The translations under genes were made by a program, and so were the position numbers. A stretch of DNA of 64,000 bases, taken from Frigidibacter albus. Lineage in GTDB: Bacteria; Pseudomonadota; Alphaproteobacteria; Rhodobacterales; Rhodobacteraceae. The stretch spans positions 186,001 through 250,000 of the forward strand of contig NZ_JAAAUC010000006.1 of the NCBI RefSeq assembly GCF_009908165.1, written 5' to 3'. The notes beneath the pieces are model-generated. The model did not search any database. It saw nothing but the letters and a program-made list of their open reading frames with translations, and was not told where the DNA came from. This document shows, piece by piece, positions 53,619-63,057 of this stretch (position 1 is the first letter of the stretch; every line of letters begins with the position of its first letter).

Positions 53619-55385
53619 ATGACCCAAGGCACGGCAGGCGCGATCCAACCCGAAGGCTGGACTGCCCGGCGCATCGCCCTGATGCACCGGTTGGCGGCGC
53701 GCCTTGCCACGCAGGCGCGCCCTGCGACCGGCTTTGTCAGCCAGCCCGAGCCCAAGACCATCGGCTCCTTCGCCCGTGGCAAGCAGCTTTGCGCCGGCAA
53801 CTTCCTGTTCGCGGGCTATCTGGTCGAGGCGAAAGATCGCCCACTGTGGGACCTGCCGATGCCCGCCCCGGCCTTCGAGGAGGCGCTGCACGGCTTCGCC
53901 TGGCTCGATGATCTGGCCGCCGTGGCCGATGGTCCGGCCCGCGCCCGGGCGCAGGCCTGGACCTGGGACTGGATCACCCGTTTCGGCCGTGGCCGCGGGC
54001 CGGGCTGGACACCGGACCTGACCGGGCGGCGGCTGATCCGCTGGATCAACCATGCGCTCTTCCTGCTGAACGGGCGTGAGAGGGCCGAGGCGGATGCCTA
54101 TTTCCGCAGCCTTGGCCAGCAGACCATCTTCCTGGCCCGCCGCTGGCACACGGCCCGCCCGGGCCTGCCCCGGTTCGAGGCGCTGACCGGGCTGATCTAT
54201 GCCGGCCTGTCGCTGACGGGGATGGAGCGGCATGTGGGGCCCGCGGCCAATGCGCTCGCCAAGGAATGCGCGCACCAGATCGATGCACAGGGCGGCATCC
54301 CGACACGAAACCCCGAGGAACTGCTCGAGGTCTTCACCCTGCTGACCTGGGCGGCGGCGGCGCTGGCCGAGGCGGGGCGCAGCCCGCAGCCCGCGCATCT
54401 GCAGGCCATTGAGCGGATCGCGCCGACGCTGCGGGCGCTGCGCCATTCCGATGGCGGGCTGGCGCGCTTCCACGGCGGCGGGCGCGGCACCGAAGGGCGG
54501 CTCGATCAGGCGCTGGCCTCGGCGGGGGTGCGGGCGGTTCCGGCGACGGGTCCGTCGATGGGCTATATCCGACTGGCGGCTGGCCGCAGCACGGTGATCG
54601 TCGATGCCGCGCGGCCTCCGGTGGGGGCGGCGTCCTCCAATGCCCATGCCTCGACCCTGGCCTTCGAGCTGACCTCGGGCCGCCGTCCGCTGGTGGTGAA
54701 TTGCGGATCTGGCGCGGGTTTTGGCCCCGACTGGCACCGCGCCGGGCGGGCGACGCCCAGCCATTCGACTTTGGGGATCGAGGGCTTCTCCTCGGCTCGG
54801 CTGGGGACGGACGGTCTGGTGCTGAAGGGCGGCCGCCGCCTGCTGGGCGATGCGCCGGGCGAGGTGCGGGTGGATCTGGAGCATGGCGAGGATGGCATCC
54901 GCCTGATCGCCGGCCATGACGGTTATGCCCCGACCCACGGCATGACCCATGTGCGGGAACTGCTGCTGGACACCAGTGGCCGGGTTCTGCGCGGCGAGGA
55001 TACGCTGGGGGCGCTGACCTCGGCGCATCGGCGGCGGTTCGATGTGCTGATGGACCGCACCGGGCTGCAGGGCATCCCCTTCGACATCCGCTTCCATCTG
55101 CATCCCGATGTGGATGCGGCGCTGGACATGGGCGGCACCGCGGTGTCGATGGCGCTGAAAAGTGGTGAGATCTGGGTGTTCCGTCACGACGGCACCGGTG
55201 CGCTGCGACTGGAGCCTTCGGTCTATCTGGAGCGGGGGCGGCTGAAGCCGCGCGCCACCCGGCAGATCGTTCTGTCTGCGCGGGTTATGGACTATGCCTG
55301 CCAGATCGGCTGGACCTTGGCGAAGGCACAAGATACCCCCGCCGCCATCCGCGATCTGGAACGCGACGACACGACCCATTTCTGA
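53619..55385 (+). CDS. Heparinase II/III-like family protein
   Basis: 588 residues. The N-terminal ~300 form an alpha/alpha toroid of the heparinase II/III type (LFLLNGRERAEADAYFRSLG, EALTGLIYAGLSLTGMERH); the C-terminal part is the beta-rich heparinase domain (SNAHASTLAFELTSGRRPLV, FGPDWHRAGRATPSHSTLGI). Characterised relatives lyse acidic polysaccharides, but this rsmB-purH-linked subfamily has no assigned substrate. No signal peptide is visible. Followed by purH with 22 bases between. Confidence 0.88.
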   Translation: MTQGTAGAIQPEGWTARRIALMHRLAARLATQARPATGFVSQPEPKTIGSFARGKQLCAGNFLFAGYLVEAKDRPLWDLPMPAPAFEEALHGFAWLDDLAAVADGPARARAQAWTWDWITRFGRGRGPGWTPDLTGRRLIRWINHALFLLNGRERAEADAYFRSLGQQTIFLARRWHTARPGLPRFEALTGLIYAGLSLTGMERHVGPAANALAKECAHQIDAQGGIPTRNPEELLEVFTLLTWAAAALAEAGRSPQPAHLQAIERIAPTLRALRHSDGGLARFHGGGRGTEGRLDQALASAGVRAVPATGPSMGYIRLAAGRSTVIVDAARPPVGAASSNAHASTLAFELTSGRRPLVVNCGSGAGFGPDWHRAGRATPSHSTLGIEGFSSARLGTDGLVLKGGRRLLGDAPGEVRVDLEHGEDGIRLIAGHDGYAPTHGMTHVRELLLDTSGRVLRGEDTLGALTSAHRRRFDVLMDRTGLQGIPFDIRFHLHPDVDAALDMGGTAVSMALKSGEIWVFRHDGTGALRLEPSVYLERGRLKPRATRQIVLSARVMDYACQIGWTLAKAQDTPAAIRDLERDDTTHF

Positions 55386-55407
55386 CCATTTCTGAAGGAC
55401 GCTTGCC

Positions 55408-56994
55408 TTGACCGATCTTGTTGCCCTGCGCCGTGCGCTGATTTCCGTTTCCGACAAGACCTGCGTGGTGGAGTTTGCCCGGGCGCTGGCGGCGCGGGGG
55501 GTGGAACTGCTGTCCACGGGGGGCACCTCGGCGCTGCTGCGCGAGGCGGGGCTGACCGTGCGCGACGTGGCCGATGTGACAGGCTTCCCCGAGATGATGG
55601 ATGGCCGGGTCAAGACGCTGCATCCAGCGGTGCATGGCGGGCTGCTGGCGCTGCGGGGCAATGCCGAACATCAGGCGGCGATGGCCGATCACGGGATCGA
55701 CCCGATCGACCTGCTGGTGGTCAACCTCTATCCGTTCGAGGCGACGGTGGCCAAGGGCGCCGACTATGACACCTGCATCGAGAATATCGACATCGGCGGC
55801 CCGGCGATGATCCGGGCGGCGGCGAAGAACCATCTGTTCGTGAACGTGGTGGTGGATGTCGAGGATTACGCCGCGCTGCTGGCCGAGCTGGACGCCCACG
55901 ACGACCGCACCAGCCTGGCCTTCCGGCAGCGGCTGGCGCAGGCGGCCTATGCCCGCACCGCGGCCTATGACGCAGCGGTCAGCACGTGGATGGCGGCGGC
56001 GATTGGCGAGGGCGCTCCGCGCCGCCGCGCCTTTGCCGGAACGCTGGCGCAGACGCTGCGCTATGGCGAGAACCCGCATCAGTCCGCCGCCTTCTACACC
56101 GATGGCAGCGGCCGGGCCGGGGTGGCGACCGCCAAGCAGTGGCAGGGCAAGGAGCTGTCCTACAACAACATCAATGACACCGATGCCGCGTTCGAACTGG
56201 TGGCGGAGTTTGGTGGCGAGGCGCCCGCCTGCGCGATCATCAAGCATGCCAATCCCTGCGGCGTGGCGACCGGCGCGACGCTGCTGGAAGCCTATACCCG
56301 CGCCTATGATTGCGACCGCACCTCGGCCTTTGGCGGGATCGTCGCACTGAACCGGCCGCTGGATGCGGCGACGGCGGAAGAGATTGCCAAGATCTTCACC
56401 GAGGTGGTGATCGCCCCCGGCGCGGATGCGGCGGCGATGCAGGTGTTTGCCGCCAAGAAGAACCTGCGGCTGCTGACGACGGACGCGTTGCCCGATCCGG
56501 CGGCGCCGATCCTGACCTTCCGGCAGGTGGGCGGCGGGTTCCTGGTGCAGGGCAAGGACAATGGCCGGATTGCGATGCCCGACCTGAAGGTGGTGACCAA
56601 GCGCGCGCCGACCGAGGCGGAACTGGCCGACATGCTGTTCGCCTGGCGGGTGGCCAAGCACGTGAAGTCGAACGCCATCGTCTATGTGAAGGACGGGGCC
56701 ACGGTCGGCGTGGGCGCAGGGCAGATGAGCCGCGTCGATTCGACCCGCATCGCTGCCCGCAAGGCCGAGGACATGGCCGAGGCGCTTGGGCTGGCGGAAC
56801 CGCTGACCCGCGGTTGCGTGGCGGCCTCGGATGCGTTCTTCCCCTTCGCCGATGGCGTGGAAGTGCTGGCCGACGTCGGCGCCACGGCAGTGATCCAGCC
56901 CGGCGGGTCGATGCGCGATGCCGAGGTGATCGCCGCCGCCGATGCCGCGGGGCTGGCGATGGTGTTCACCTCCATGCGCCATTTCCGGCACTGA
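55408..56994 (+). CDS. purH: Bifunctional AICAR formyltransferase/IMP cyclohydrolase PurH
   Basis: Last two steps of IMP synthesis. 528 residues: an N-terminal cyclohydrolase (MGS-like) domain with [29 protein letters not shown] and [20 protein letters not shown], then the formyltransferase domain with [25 protein letters not shown] and the C-terminal [20 protein letters not shown]. The best start is a TTG at 55408, with an AAGGACG site upstream and the conserved [15 protein letters not shown] directly after. lspA follows 11 bases later. Confidence 0.97.
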   Translation: MTDLVALRRALISVSDKTCVVEFARALAARGVELLSTGGTSALLREAGLTVRDVADVTGFPEMMDGRVKTLHPAVHGGLLALRGNAEHQAAMADHGIDPIDLLVVNLYPFEATVAKGADYDTCIENIDIGGPAMIRAAAKNHLFVNVVVDVEDYAALLAELDAHDDRTSLAFRQRLAQAAYARTAAYDAAVSTWMAAAIGEGAPRRRAFAGTLAQTLRYGENPHQSAAFYTDGSGRAGVATAKQWQGKELSYNNINDTDAAFELVAEFGGEAPACAIIKHANPCGVATGATLLEAYTRAYDCDRTSAFGGIVALNRPLDAATAEEIAKIFTEVVIAPGADAAAMQVFAAKKNLRLLTTDALPDPAAPILTFRQVGGGFLVQGKDNGRIAMPDLKVVTKRAPTEAELADMLFAWRVAKHVKSNAIVYVKDGATVGVGAGQMSRVDSTRIAARKAEDMAEALGLAEPLTRGCVAASDAFFPFADGVEVLADVGATAVIQPGGSMRDAEVIAAADAAGLAMVFTSMRHFRH

Positions 56995-57005
56995 GGGGCA
57001 AGGGC

Positions 57006-57524
57006 ATGACACAGGCCAAGACCAAGTCGATGCGGGCGGTGATCTGGACGGCGGCGGTGATCTTCGTGCTGGACCAGCTGTCGAAATACATCGTCGTCCA
57101 CATGATGCAGCTGGACCGCAAGATGCAGATCGACGTGCTGCCGCCCTGGCTGCAGTTCCGGATGGCGTGGAATCAGGGCATCAACTTCGGCCTGTTCTCC
57201 AACTCGGCCGAGACGATGCGATGGGTGCTGATCGCGCTTGCGCTCGCGATCTCCACCTGGGTCTGGCTGTGGATGCGGCGCGAGGCGCAACCTATCCGCG
57301 CCCGCATCGCCTCGGGCCTGCTGATCGGCGGCGCGCTTGGCAATGTGCTGGACCGGGTGCTGTATGGCGCGGTGGCCGACTTCCTGAACATGAGCGTGCC
57401 GGGCATCGCCAACCCGTTCTCGTTCAACGTGGCCGATATTGCGATCTTTGCCGGCGCGATCGGGCTTGTGCTCTTTGCCGGCGACGGCAAGGATACGGCA
57501 AAGGCGGGCCGCACGCAGGGCTGA
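57006..57524 (+). CDS. lspA: Lipoprotein signal peptidase LspA
   Basis: 172 residues with four transmembrane segments. The two catalytic aspartates lie in GNVLDRVLYGAVADFL and FNVADIAIFAGAIGL, both family signatures; FVLDQLSKY and the NQGINFGLF segment also fit. It cleaves prolipoprotein signal peptides at the inner membrane; the DUF3035 lipoprotein just downstream is a likely substrate. Start ATG follows AGGGGCAAGGGC. Confidence 0.96.
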   Translation: MTQAKTKSMRAVIWTAAVIFVLDQLSKYIVVHMMQLDRKMQIDVLPPWLQFRMAWNQGINFGLFSNSAETMRWVLIALALAISTWVWLWMRREAQPIRARIASGLLIGGALGNVLDRVLYGAVADFLNMSVPGIANPFSFNVADIAIFAGAIGLVLFAGDGKDTAKAGRTQG

Positions 57525-57619
57525 AGCGGGGCGCAAGATGCCCCCGTGACGCGGGCCATGACATGCGCTAAGACGGGCGCGGCGCTAAGTGGGGCCGGGA
57601 ACTGCAAGGGGGAAGGCCG

Positions 57620-58165
57620 ATGCGGGCGAAATTTGGCATCATCGTGATTGCGGGCGCGACCCTCATGTCGCTGGCCGCCTGCGGTGACCGCAATGGCGTC
57701 CCCGAGCTGATGAACCTGCGCCAGACAGGTGAGGGCGCCGATGAGTTCGGCATCCTTCCCACCAAGCCGCTGGAAGTGCCCGTCGACGTGGCCGCCTTGC
57801 CCGAGCCGACGCCGGGCGGCAGCAACCGCACCGATCCGACGCCTGAGGGTGATGCCGTCGCCGCGCTTGGCGGCAATCCCGCCGCGCTTGGCCGCACCGG
57901 CGTGCCGGCGGGCGATGGCGGGCTGGTCGGCCATGCCGCGCGCTTTGGCACCACCCCCGCGATCCGCGCCCAGCTTGCGGCCGAGGATCTGGACTATCGC
58001 CGCAGCAATGACGGCCGTCTGCTGGAGCGGGTGTTCAACGTGAACATCTACTACAAGGCCTACGAGCCGCTGTCGCTAGACCAGTATGCCGAGCTGGAGC
58101 GCTGGCGGGCTGCCGGCGCGCGCACCGTGGGTGCCCCGCCCGAGGCCGTCGAAACCCCCCGCTAA
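57620..58165 (+). CDS. DUF3035 lipoprotein
   Basis: 181 residues. A lipoprotein signal (IIVIAGATLMSLAAC) with a lipobox LAAC-GD gives the mature Cys. The rest is Pro/Gly-rich and probably extended (FGILPTKPLEVPVDVAALPE, GDAVAALGG), with a C-terminal helical part (YDQYAELERWRAAG-like). Matches the DUF3035 family of alphaproteobacterial lipoproteins, function unknown. Downstream of lspA. A GGGGGAAGG site precedes the ATG. Confidence 0.88.
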   Translation: MRAKFGIIVIAGATLMSLAACGDRNGVPELMNLRQTGEGADEFGILPTKPLEVPVDVAALPEPTPGGSNRTDPTPEGDAVAALGGNPAALGRTGVPAGDGGLVGHAARFGTTPAIRAQLAAEDLDYRRSNDGRLLERVFNVNIYYKAYEPLSLDQYAELERWRAAGARTVGAPPEAVETPR

Positions 58166-58273
58166 ACCGCCCCGGCCGCTCACTTCCGCGTCACCCGTCT
58201 TGCGCCGTCCCGCCTTAGGGCTAGGGTGCGGATCAGACGCGGTATCCGGCCGTGGGCATCTTGGGAGAGCGCA

Positions 58274-59668
58274 ATGTGGATCAGGCATATTTGGGCTGTG
58301 GCGCTGGCCTTGCTGGTGGCGGCACCCGCCGCGGCTGAGGATGTGACCACCTTCACGCTGGAGAACGGTCTCGAGGTCGTGGTGATCGAGGATCACCGCG
58401 CCCCTGCCGTTACCCATATGGTCTGGTATCGGGTCGGCGCCGCGGATGAGAAGCCCGGCGTGTCGGGCGTGGCGCATTACCTGGAACACCTGATGTTCAA
58501 GGGCACCGAAGAGATCGCGCCCAAGGAATTCTCGCGCATCGTCGAGGCGAATGGCGGGTCCGACAATGCCTTCACCTCGCAGGATTATACCGCCTATTTC
58601 CAGCGCATCGCCGCCGACCGGCTTGGCCTGGTGATGGGGATGGAGGCGGACCGGATGCGCAATCTGGTGCTGTCCGAGGCGGATGCCGCAACCGAACGCG
58701 CGGTGATCCTCGAGGAGCGCAGCCAGCGCACCGACAGTGACCCCGCCGCCCTCTTTTCCGAACAGCGGATGGCGGCGCAGTTCCTGAACCATCCTTACGG
58801 TATCCCGATCATCGGCTGGCGGCATGAGATGGAGCAGCTGAGCCTTCAGGACGCGCTGGACTGGTATCGCCTGTATTACGCGCCGAACAACGCGATCCTG
58901 ATCGTCGCGGGTGATGTGGAGCCTGCCGAGGTGCGGCGACTGGCCGAAGAGCATTACGGCCCGCTGGAGCCCTCGGCCAATCTTCCCGAACGCCGCCGCA
59001 CCAGCGAGCCGCCGCAGCTGGCGGAGCGGCGGATCGAATTCTCGGATCCGCGGGTGGCGCAGCCCTATGTGGTGCGCAGCTACCTTGCGCCCGAGCGCAA
59101 CGCCGGCGCGCAGGAAGAGGCCGCCGCGTTGACGATGCTGGCCGATCTTCTGGGCGGGAACCAGCAGACCTCGGTTCTGGGCCGCAAGCTGAGCTTCGAG
59201 ACGCAGGTCGCGCTCTACACCTCGGCCTTCTACGATGCGGTGTCGCTGGACGCCTCCACTTTCGGGCTTGCCATCGTGCCGGCGCCGGGCGTGAGCCTTG
59301 CCGAGGCCGAGGCGGCGCTGGATGCGGCCATTGCCGAGTTTCTCGCCGAGGGCGTCGATGCCGCGCAGTTCGAGCGGATCAAGACCCAGATCCGCGCCGA
59401 TGAGATCTATGCCCGCGACAGCGTCGATGGCCTCGCCCGCCGCTATGGCGCCGCGCTGACCTCTGGCCTGACCGTGGCCGATGTGCAGGCCTGGCCGGAT
59501 GTGCTGGAGGGGGTGACGGAGGCCGACGTGATGGCTGCCGCCGCCGAAGTGTTCGACAAACGCCGGGCCGTGACCGGCTGGCTGATGCAGGCCGAGGCCG
59601 GGGGCAGTCCGGAGCCAGAGGCCACGCCCGACCCTGCTGCGGCCGACCCTGTGGAGGTGATGCAATGA
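58274..59668 (+). CDS. M16 zinc metalloprotease, active subunit
   Basis: 464 residues with a signal peptide (AVALALLVAAPAAAE). The inverted zinc motif HYLEH (HxxEH) occurs in VSGVAHYLEHLMFKGT, with the downstream Glu in RAVILEERSQRTDSD. Homologous to processing-peptidase beta and PqqL-type proteases, periplasmic. The neighbour coding a similar fold without the motif indicates a heterodimer, as in other alphaproteobacteria. GGGAGAG precedes the ATG. Confidence 0.95.
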   Translation: MWIRHIWAVALALLVAAPAAAEDVTTFTLENGLEVVVIEDHRAPAVTHMVWYRVGAADEKPGVSGVAHYLEHLMFKGTEEIAPKEFSRIVEANGGSDNAFTSQDYTAYFQRIAADRLGLVMGMEADRMRNLVLSEADAATERAVILEERSQRTDSDPAALFSEQRMAAQFLNHPYGIPIIGWRHEMEQLSLQDALDWYRLYYAPNNAILIVAGDVEPAEVRRLAEEHYGPLEPSANLPERRRTSEPPQLAERRIEFSDPRVAQPYVVRSYLAPERNAGAQEEAAALTMLADLLGGNQQTSVLGRKLSFETQVALYTSAFYDAVSLDASTFGLAIVPAPGVSLAEAEAALDAAIAEFLAEGVDAAQFERIKTQIRADEIYARDSVDGLARRYGAALTSGLTVADVQAWPDVLEGVTEADVMAAAAEVFDKRRAVTGWLMQAEAGGSPEPEATPDPAAADPVEVMQ

Positions 59669-60975
59669 TCCGCGCCCTGTTTGCGGCCTGCGCCGCCCTG
59701 CTGCTGGCCTTTCCCGCCAATGCGGTGGACATTCAGGAAGTCACCTCCCCCGGTGGGATCAAGGCCTGGCTGGTCGAGGATCACTCGATCCCCTTCACCG
59801 CGCTGGAGCTTCGATTCCGCGGCGGTGCCAGCCTGGATGCCCCCGGCAAGCGCGGCGCCATCAACCTGATGACCGCGATCATCGAGGAAGGCGCCGGCGA
59901 TCTCGACGCACAGGGCTTTGCCGAAGCGCGCGAGGCGCTGGCGGCCAGCTATCGCTTCAGCGTCGGCGATGACACGCTGTCGGTCTCGGCCCGGATGCTG
60001 ACCGAGAACCGCGATGCGGCGGTCGATCTGCTGAAGCTGGCACTGACCGAGCCGCGGTTCGATGTGGACGCGGTGGAGCGGGTGCGCGGGCAGGTGCTGT
60101 CGGGCCTGCAATCGGATGAGCAGGACCCGGGCACGCTGGCCGGGCGTGCCTTCAACGCGCTGGCCTTTGGCGCGCATCCCTATGCCACGCCCGCCGATGG
60201 CACGCTGGAAAGCGTCGCGGCCCTGACGCGCGAGGACATGCTGGACGCCAAGGCCCGCACCATTGCCCGCGACCGGGTGGTGGTGGCGGCGGTGGGCGAC
60301 ATCACCGCCGAGGATCTGGGCGCGATGCTGGATCACTTGCTGGGGGATCTGCCCGAAACCGGCGCACCGCTGCCCGACCGGGCCGAGATGGGCCTGACTG
60401 GCGGCGTGACCGTCGTCGATTTCGACACCCCGCAATCGGTGGTGGTGTTCGGCCATGAAGGGCTGAAGCGCGACGATCCCGACTTCTTCCCGGCCTATAT
60501 CCTCAACCAGATCCTCGGCGGCGGCGGCTTCTCCTCGCGGCTGATGCAGGAGGTGCGCGAGGCGCGGGGGCTGACCTATGGCGTCTATTCCTACATCGTG
60601 CCGCGCGACCATGCCGAGACATGGCAGGGCAGTTTCGCCTCGTCGAACGACCGGGTGGCCGAGGCCATCGAGGTGGTGCGCGCCGAATGGGTGAAGGCGG
60701 CAGAGGGCGGCGTGACGGAGGCGGAGCTGGAGGCGGCGAAGACCTATCTGACCGGATCGTATCCGCTACGCTTTGATGGCAACGGCCAGATCGCCGACAT
60801 TCTGGTGGGGATGCAGCTGGATGATCTGCCAGCGGATTACGTCAACACCCGCAATGCCGAGGTGGAGGCAGTGACGCTGGAGGATATCGCCCGGGTTGCG
60901 GCAGAGCGGCTGCATCCGGATGGGTTGCGCTTTGTGGTGGCGGGGCGCCCGGTGGCGCTTGAGGCGTCGAACTGA
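59665..60975 (+). CDS. M16 protease family protein, non-catalytic partner
   Basis: 436 residues with a signal peptide (FAACAALLLAFPANA). The M16 fold is intact: IKAWLVEDHSIPFTALELRF at the start, GGGGFSSRLMQEVREARGLT in the C-terminal half, the segment that contacts the active partner. The HxxEH site is missing; the equivalent region reads GAINLMTAIIEEG. It should therefore be the regulatory or substrate-binding subunit paired with the upstream protease, with which it is translationally coupled (ATGA). Confidence 0.93.
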   Translation: MIRALFAACAALLLAFPANAVDIQEVTSPGGIKAWLVEDHSIPFTALELRFRGGASLDAPGKRGAINLMTAIIEEGAGDLDAQGFAEAREALAASYRFSVGDDTLSVSARMLTENRDAAVDLLKLALTEPRFDVDAVERVRGQVLSGLQSDEQDPGTLAGRAFNALAFGAHPYATPADGTLESVAALTREDMLDAKARTIARDRVVVAAVGDITAEDLGAMLDHLLGDLPETGAPLPDRAEMGLTGGVTVVDFDTPQSVVVFGHEGLKRDDPDFFPAYILNQILGGGGFSSRLMQEVREARGLTYGVYSYIVPRDHAETWQGSFASSNDRVAEAIEVVRAEWVKAAEGGVTEAELEAAKTYLTGSYPLRFDGNGQIADILVGMQLDDLPADYVNTRNAEVEAVTLEDIARVAAERLHPDGLRFVVAGRPVALEASN

Positions 60976-60994
60976 GGCGGCCTAACGCCAAGTC

Positions 60995-61166
60995 GAGCAC
61001 CCTTTCTTGCCCGGAATCAAGGCGCTTCAGCGCCGCCGGGCAGCGCCCGTCCGCCCCCCGGGCGGGCGCTACTCTACCGCTCCGCCTAGAACTGCGGTGG
61101 AGGTAGGCCGCACCATAAAGTGCCTAGAACGAGCGTTGCAGCGCCCACCCGCGGACGGGCGCTTCC
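60995..61166 (-). repeat. GC-rich dispersed element, copy B (inverted)
   Basis: Reverse-complement copy of the element at 33310-33490, between the M16 pair and mutL. The identical stretches (TGCGGC/ATAAAGTGCC region and the palindromic GC block) and the surrounding arms are conserved, with scattered substitutions and one-base indels outside them. The 261-base gap it fills has no gene. Its 3' end lies about 70 bases before the mutL start. Confidence 0.8.
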
Positions 61167-61236
61167 CTCTGACTGTGCAGGCTCCTCGTTTCCGAAGGCA
61201 TGGCCGAATCTCCAGCCCCATGCTAATTCTGGTGGC

Positions 61237-63057
61237 ATGAACGCCCCCACCCCCCATATGTCCCTCCCGCGCCCGGTGATCCGCCAACTGGATGAGGGCG
61301 CCGTGAACCGCATCGCCGCCGGCGAGGTGGTCGAGCGCCCCGCCTCGGCGGTCAAGGAGCTGGTGGAAAACGCGCTTGATGCCGGGGCGCGGCGGATCGA
61401 GATTGCCTATGCCGATGGCGGCAAGACCCTGATCCGGGTGACGGATGATGGCTGCGGGATGACTGCCGCGGACCTGCCGCTGGCGCTGTCGCGCCATGCC
61501 ACGTCGAAGATCGACGGGTCCGACCTGCTGGCGATCCACAGCTTCGGCTTTCGCGGTGAGGCGCTGCCCTCGCTGGGGGCCGTCGGACGACTGACCATCA
61601 CCTCGCGGGTTCAGGGCCTCGAGGCGGCGCGGATCGCGGTCGCAGGCGGGCGCGAGGAAGCCGTGCGCCCTGCGGCGCTGAGCTGCGGCACGGTGGTGGA
61701 GCTGCGCGACCTGTTCTATGCCACCCCCGCGCGGCTGAAATTCCTGCGCGGTGACCGGGCCGAGGCGCAGGCGATTGCCGATGTGGTGCGGCGGCTGGCA
61801 ATGGCGGAGCCCTATGTGGGCTTCACCCTGCGGGATGAGAGCGGTGGTGATTCCCGGGTGATCCTGCGCGCCGATGCGGAACAGGGAGAGCTGTTCGGGG
61901 CCTTGCAGGCAAGGCTTTCCCGCATTCTGGGGCGCGAGTTTGCCGATAACGCGCTGCCGATCGATGCCGAACGCGAGGGGCTGCGGCTGAGCGGCTATGC
62001 CGCGCTGCCGACCTATTCGCGCGGCGCGGCGGTGGAGCAGTTCCTGTTCGTCAACGGTCGTCCGGTGCGGGACAAGCTGCTGATCGGGGCGCTGCGGGCG
62101 GCCTATATGGATTTCCTGTCGCGCGACCGGCACCCGGCGGCGGCTTTGTTCCTGACCTGCGACCCGCAGGCGGTGGATGTGAACGTGCACCCGGCCAAGG
62201 CCGAGGTGCGGTTCCGCGAGCCGGGGATTGCGCGGGGGCTGATCGTTTCGGCGCTGCGCCATGCGCTGGCGGGGGCGGGGCATCGGGCATCTTCCACCGT
62301 CGCGGGCGAGACGCTGGGGGCGATGCGGCCGGAAATGACCGGCGCGCCAAGGGTTTACCAGATGGACCGGCCCTCGCTTGGCGCGGTGCGGACGGCGTGG
62401 GAGTTCCAGGCGCCGCTGGCGCCGGAGCTGGCCGAGGCCTCGGCGCGGTATGAGGTGCCAGCGGCGGCGCCGACCGGCCTGCCGCTGGGGGCGGCGCGGG
62501 CGCAGGTGCATGAGAACTACATCATCGCCCAGACAGAGACCGGGATCGTGATCGTCGATCAGCATGCGGCGCATGAACGGCTGGTCTATGAGCGGCTGAA
62601 GGCGCAGCGGGCGAGCAGTGGCGTGCCTTCGCAGGCGCTGCTGATCCCGGAGATTGTCGAGCTGTCGCAAGGCGATGCATCGCGGCTGCTGGAGCTTGCG
62701 CCCGAACTGTCCAAGCTGGGGCTGGTGCTGGAGCCGTTCGGGGGCGGGGCGGTCGCGGTGCGCGAAACGCCGGCGATTCTGGGCGTGATCGATGCCGCGG
62801 CGCTGATCCGCGATATTCTGGATGAGCTGGCTGATCTGGGCGACAGCCAGCAGGTGCAGGCCCGGATCGATGCGGTGCTGAGCAAGATGGCCTGCCACGG
62901 CTCGGTGCGCTCGGGCCGGCAGATGCGGCCCGAGGAAATGAACGCCCTGCTGCGCGAGATGGAAGCGACGCCGCATTCGGGCCAGTGCAACCACGGGCGG
63001 CCCACCTATGTGGAACTGAAGCTGGCCGACATCGAACGGCTGTTCGGACGTCGATGA
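61237..63057 (+). CDS. mutL: DNA mismatch repair protein MutL
   Basis: 606 residues. The N-terminal GHKL ATPase has [36 protein letters not shown] and HATSKI, with [10 protein letters not shown]. The C-terminal dimerisation domain carries the latent endonuclease motif [12 protein letters not shown], plus [12 protein letters not shown] and [12 protein letters not shown], so this is a nicking-type MutL as expected for bacteria without MutH. The ATG at 61237 gives [11 protein letters not shown]; an ATG at 61258 is an alternative. Overlaps rmuC by 4 bases. Confidence 0.97.
   Translation: MNAPTPHMSLPRPVIRQLDEGAVNRIAAGEVVERPASAVKELVENALDAGARRIEIAYADGGKTLIRVTDDGCGMTAADLPLALSRHATSKIDGSDLLAIHSFGFRGEALPSLGAVGRLTITSRVQGLEAARIAVAGGREEAVRPAALSCGTVVELRDLFYATPARLKFLRGDRAEAQAIADVVRRLAMAEPYVGFTLRDESGGDSRVILRADAEQGELFGALQARLSRILGREFADNALPIDAEREGLRLSGYAALPTYSRGAAVEQFLFVNGRPVRDKLLIGALRAAYMDFLSRDRHPAAALFLTCDPQAVDVNVHPAKAEVRFREPGIARGLIVSALRHALAGAGHRASSTVAGETLGAMRPEMTGAPRVYQMDRPSLGAVRTAWEFQAPLAPELAEASARYEVPAAAPTGLPLGAARAQVHENYIIAQTETGIVIVDQHAAHERLVYERLKAQRASSGVPSQALLIPEIVELSQGDASRLLELAPELSKLGLVLEPFGGGAVAVRETPAILGVIDAAALIRDILDELADLGDSQQVQARIDAVLSKMACHGSVRSGRQMRPEEMNALLREMEATPHSGQCNHGRPTYVELKLADIERLFGRR

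Noticed and set aside
59665-60975. Second M16 gene as a broken protease
   Set aside because: Loss of HxxEH looks like decay, but full length, signal peptide and coupling to the active partner match the known heterodimeric arrangement.
61007-61240. Small ORF within repeat copy B with a similar frame in copy A
   Set aside because: The frame similarity follows from DNA identity of the repeat; indels break it outside the identical blocks and no ribosome site precedes it.
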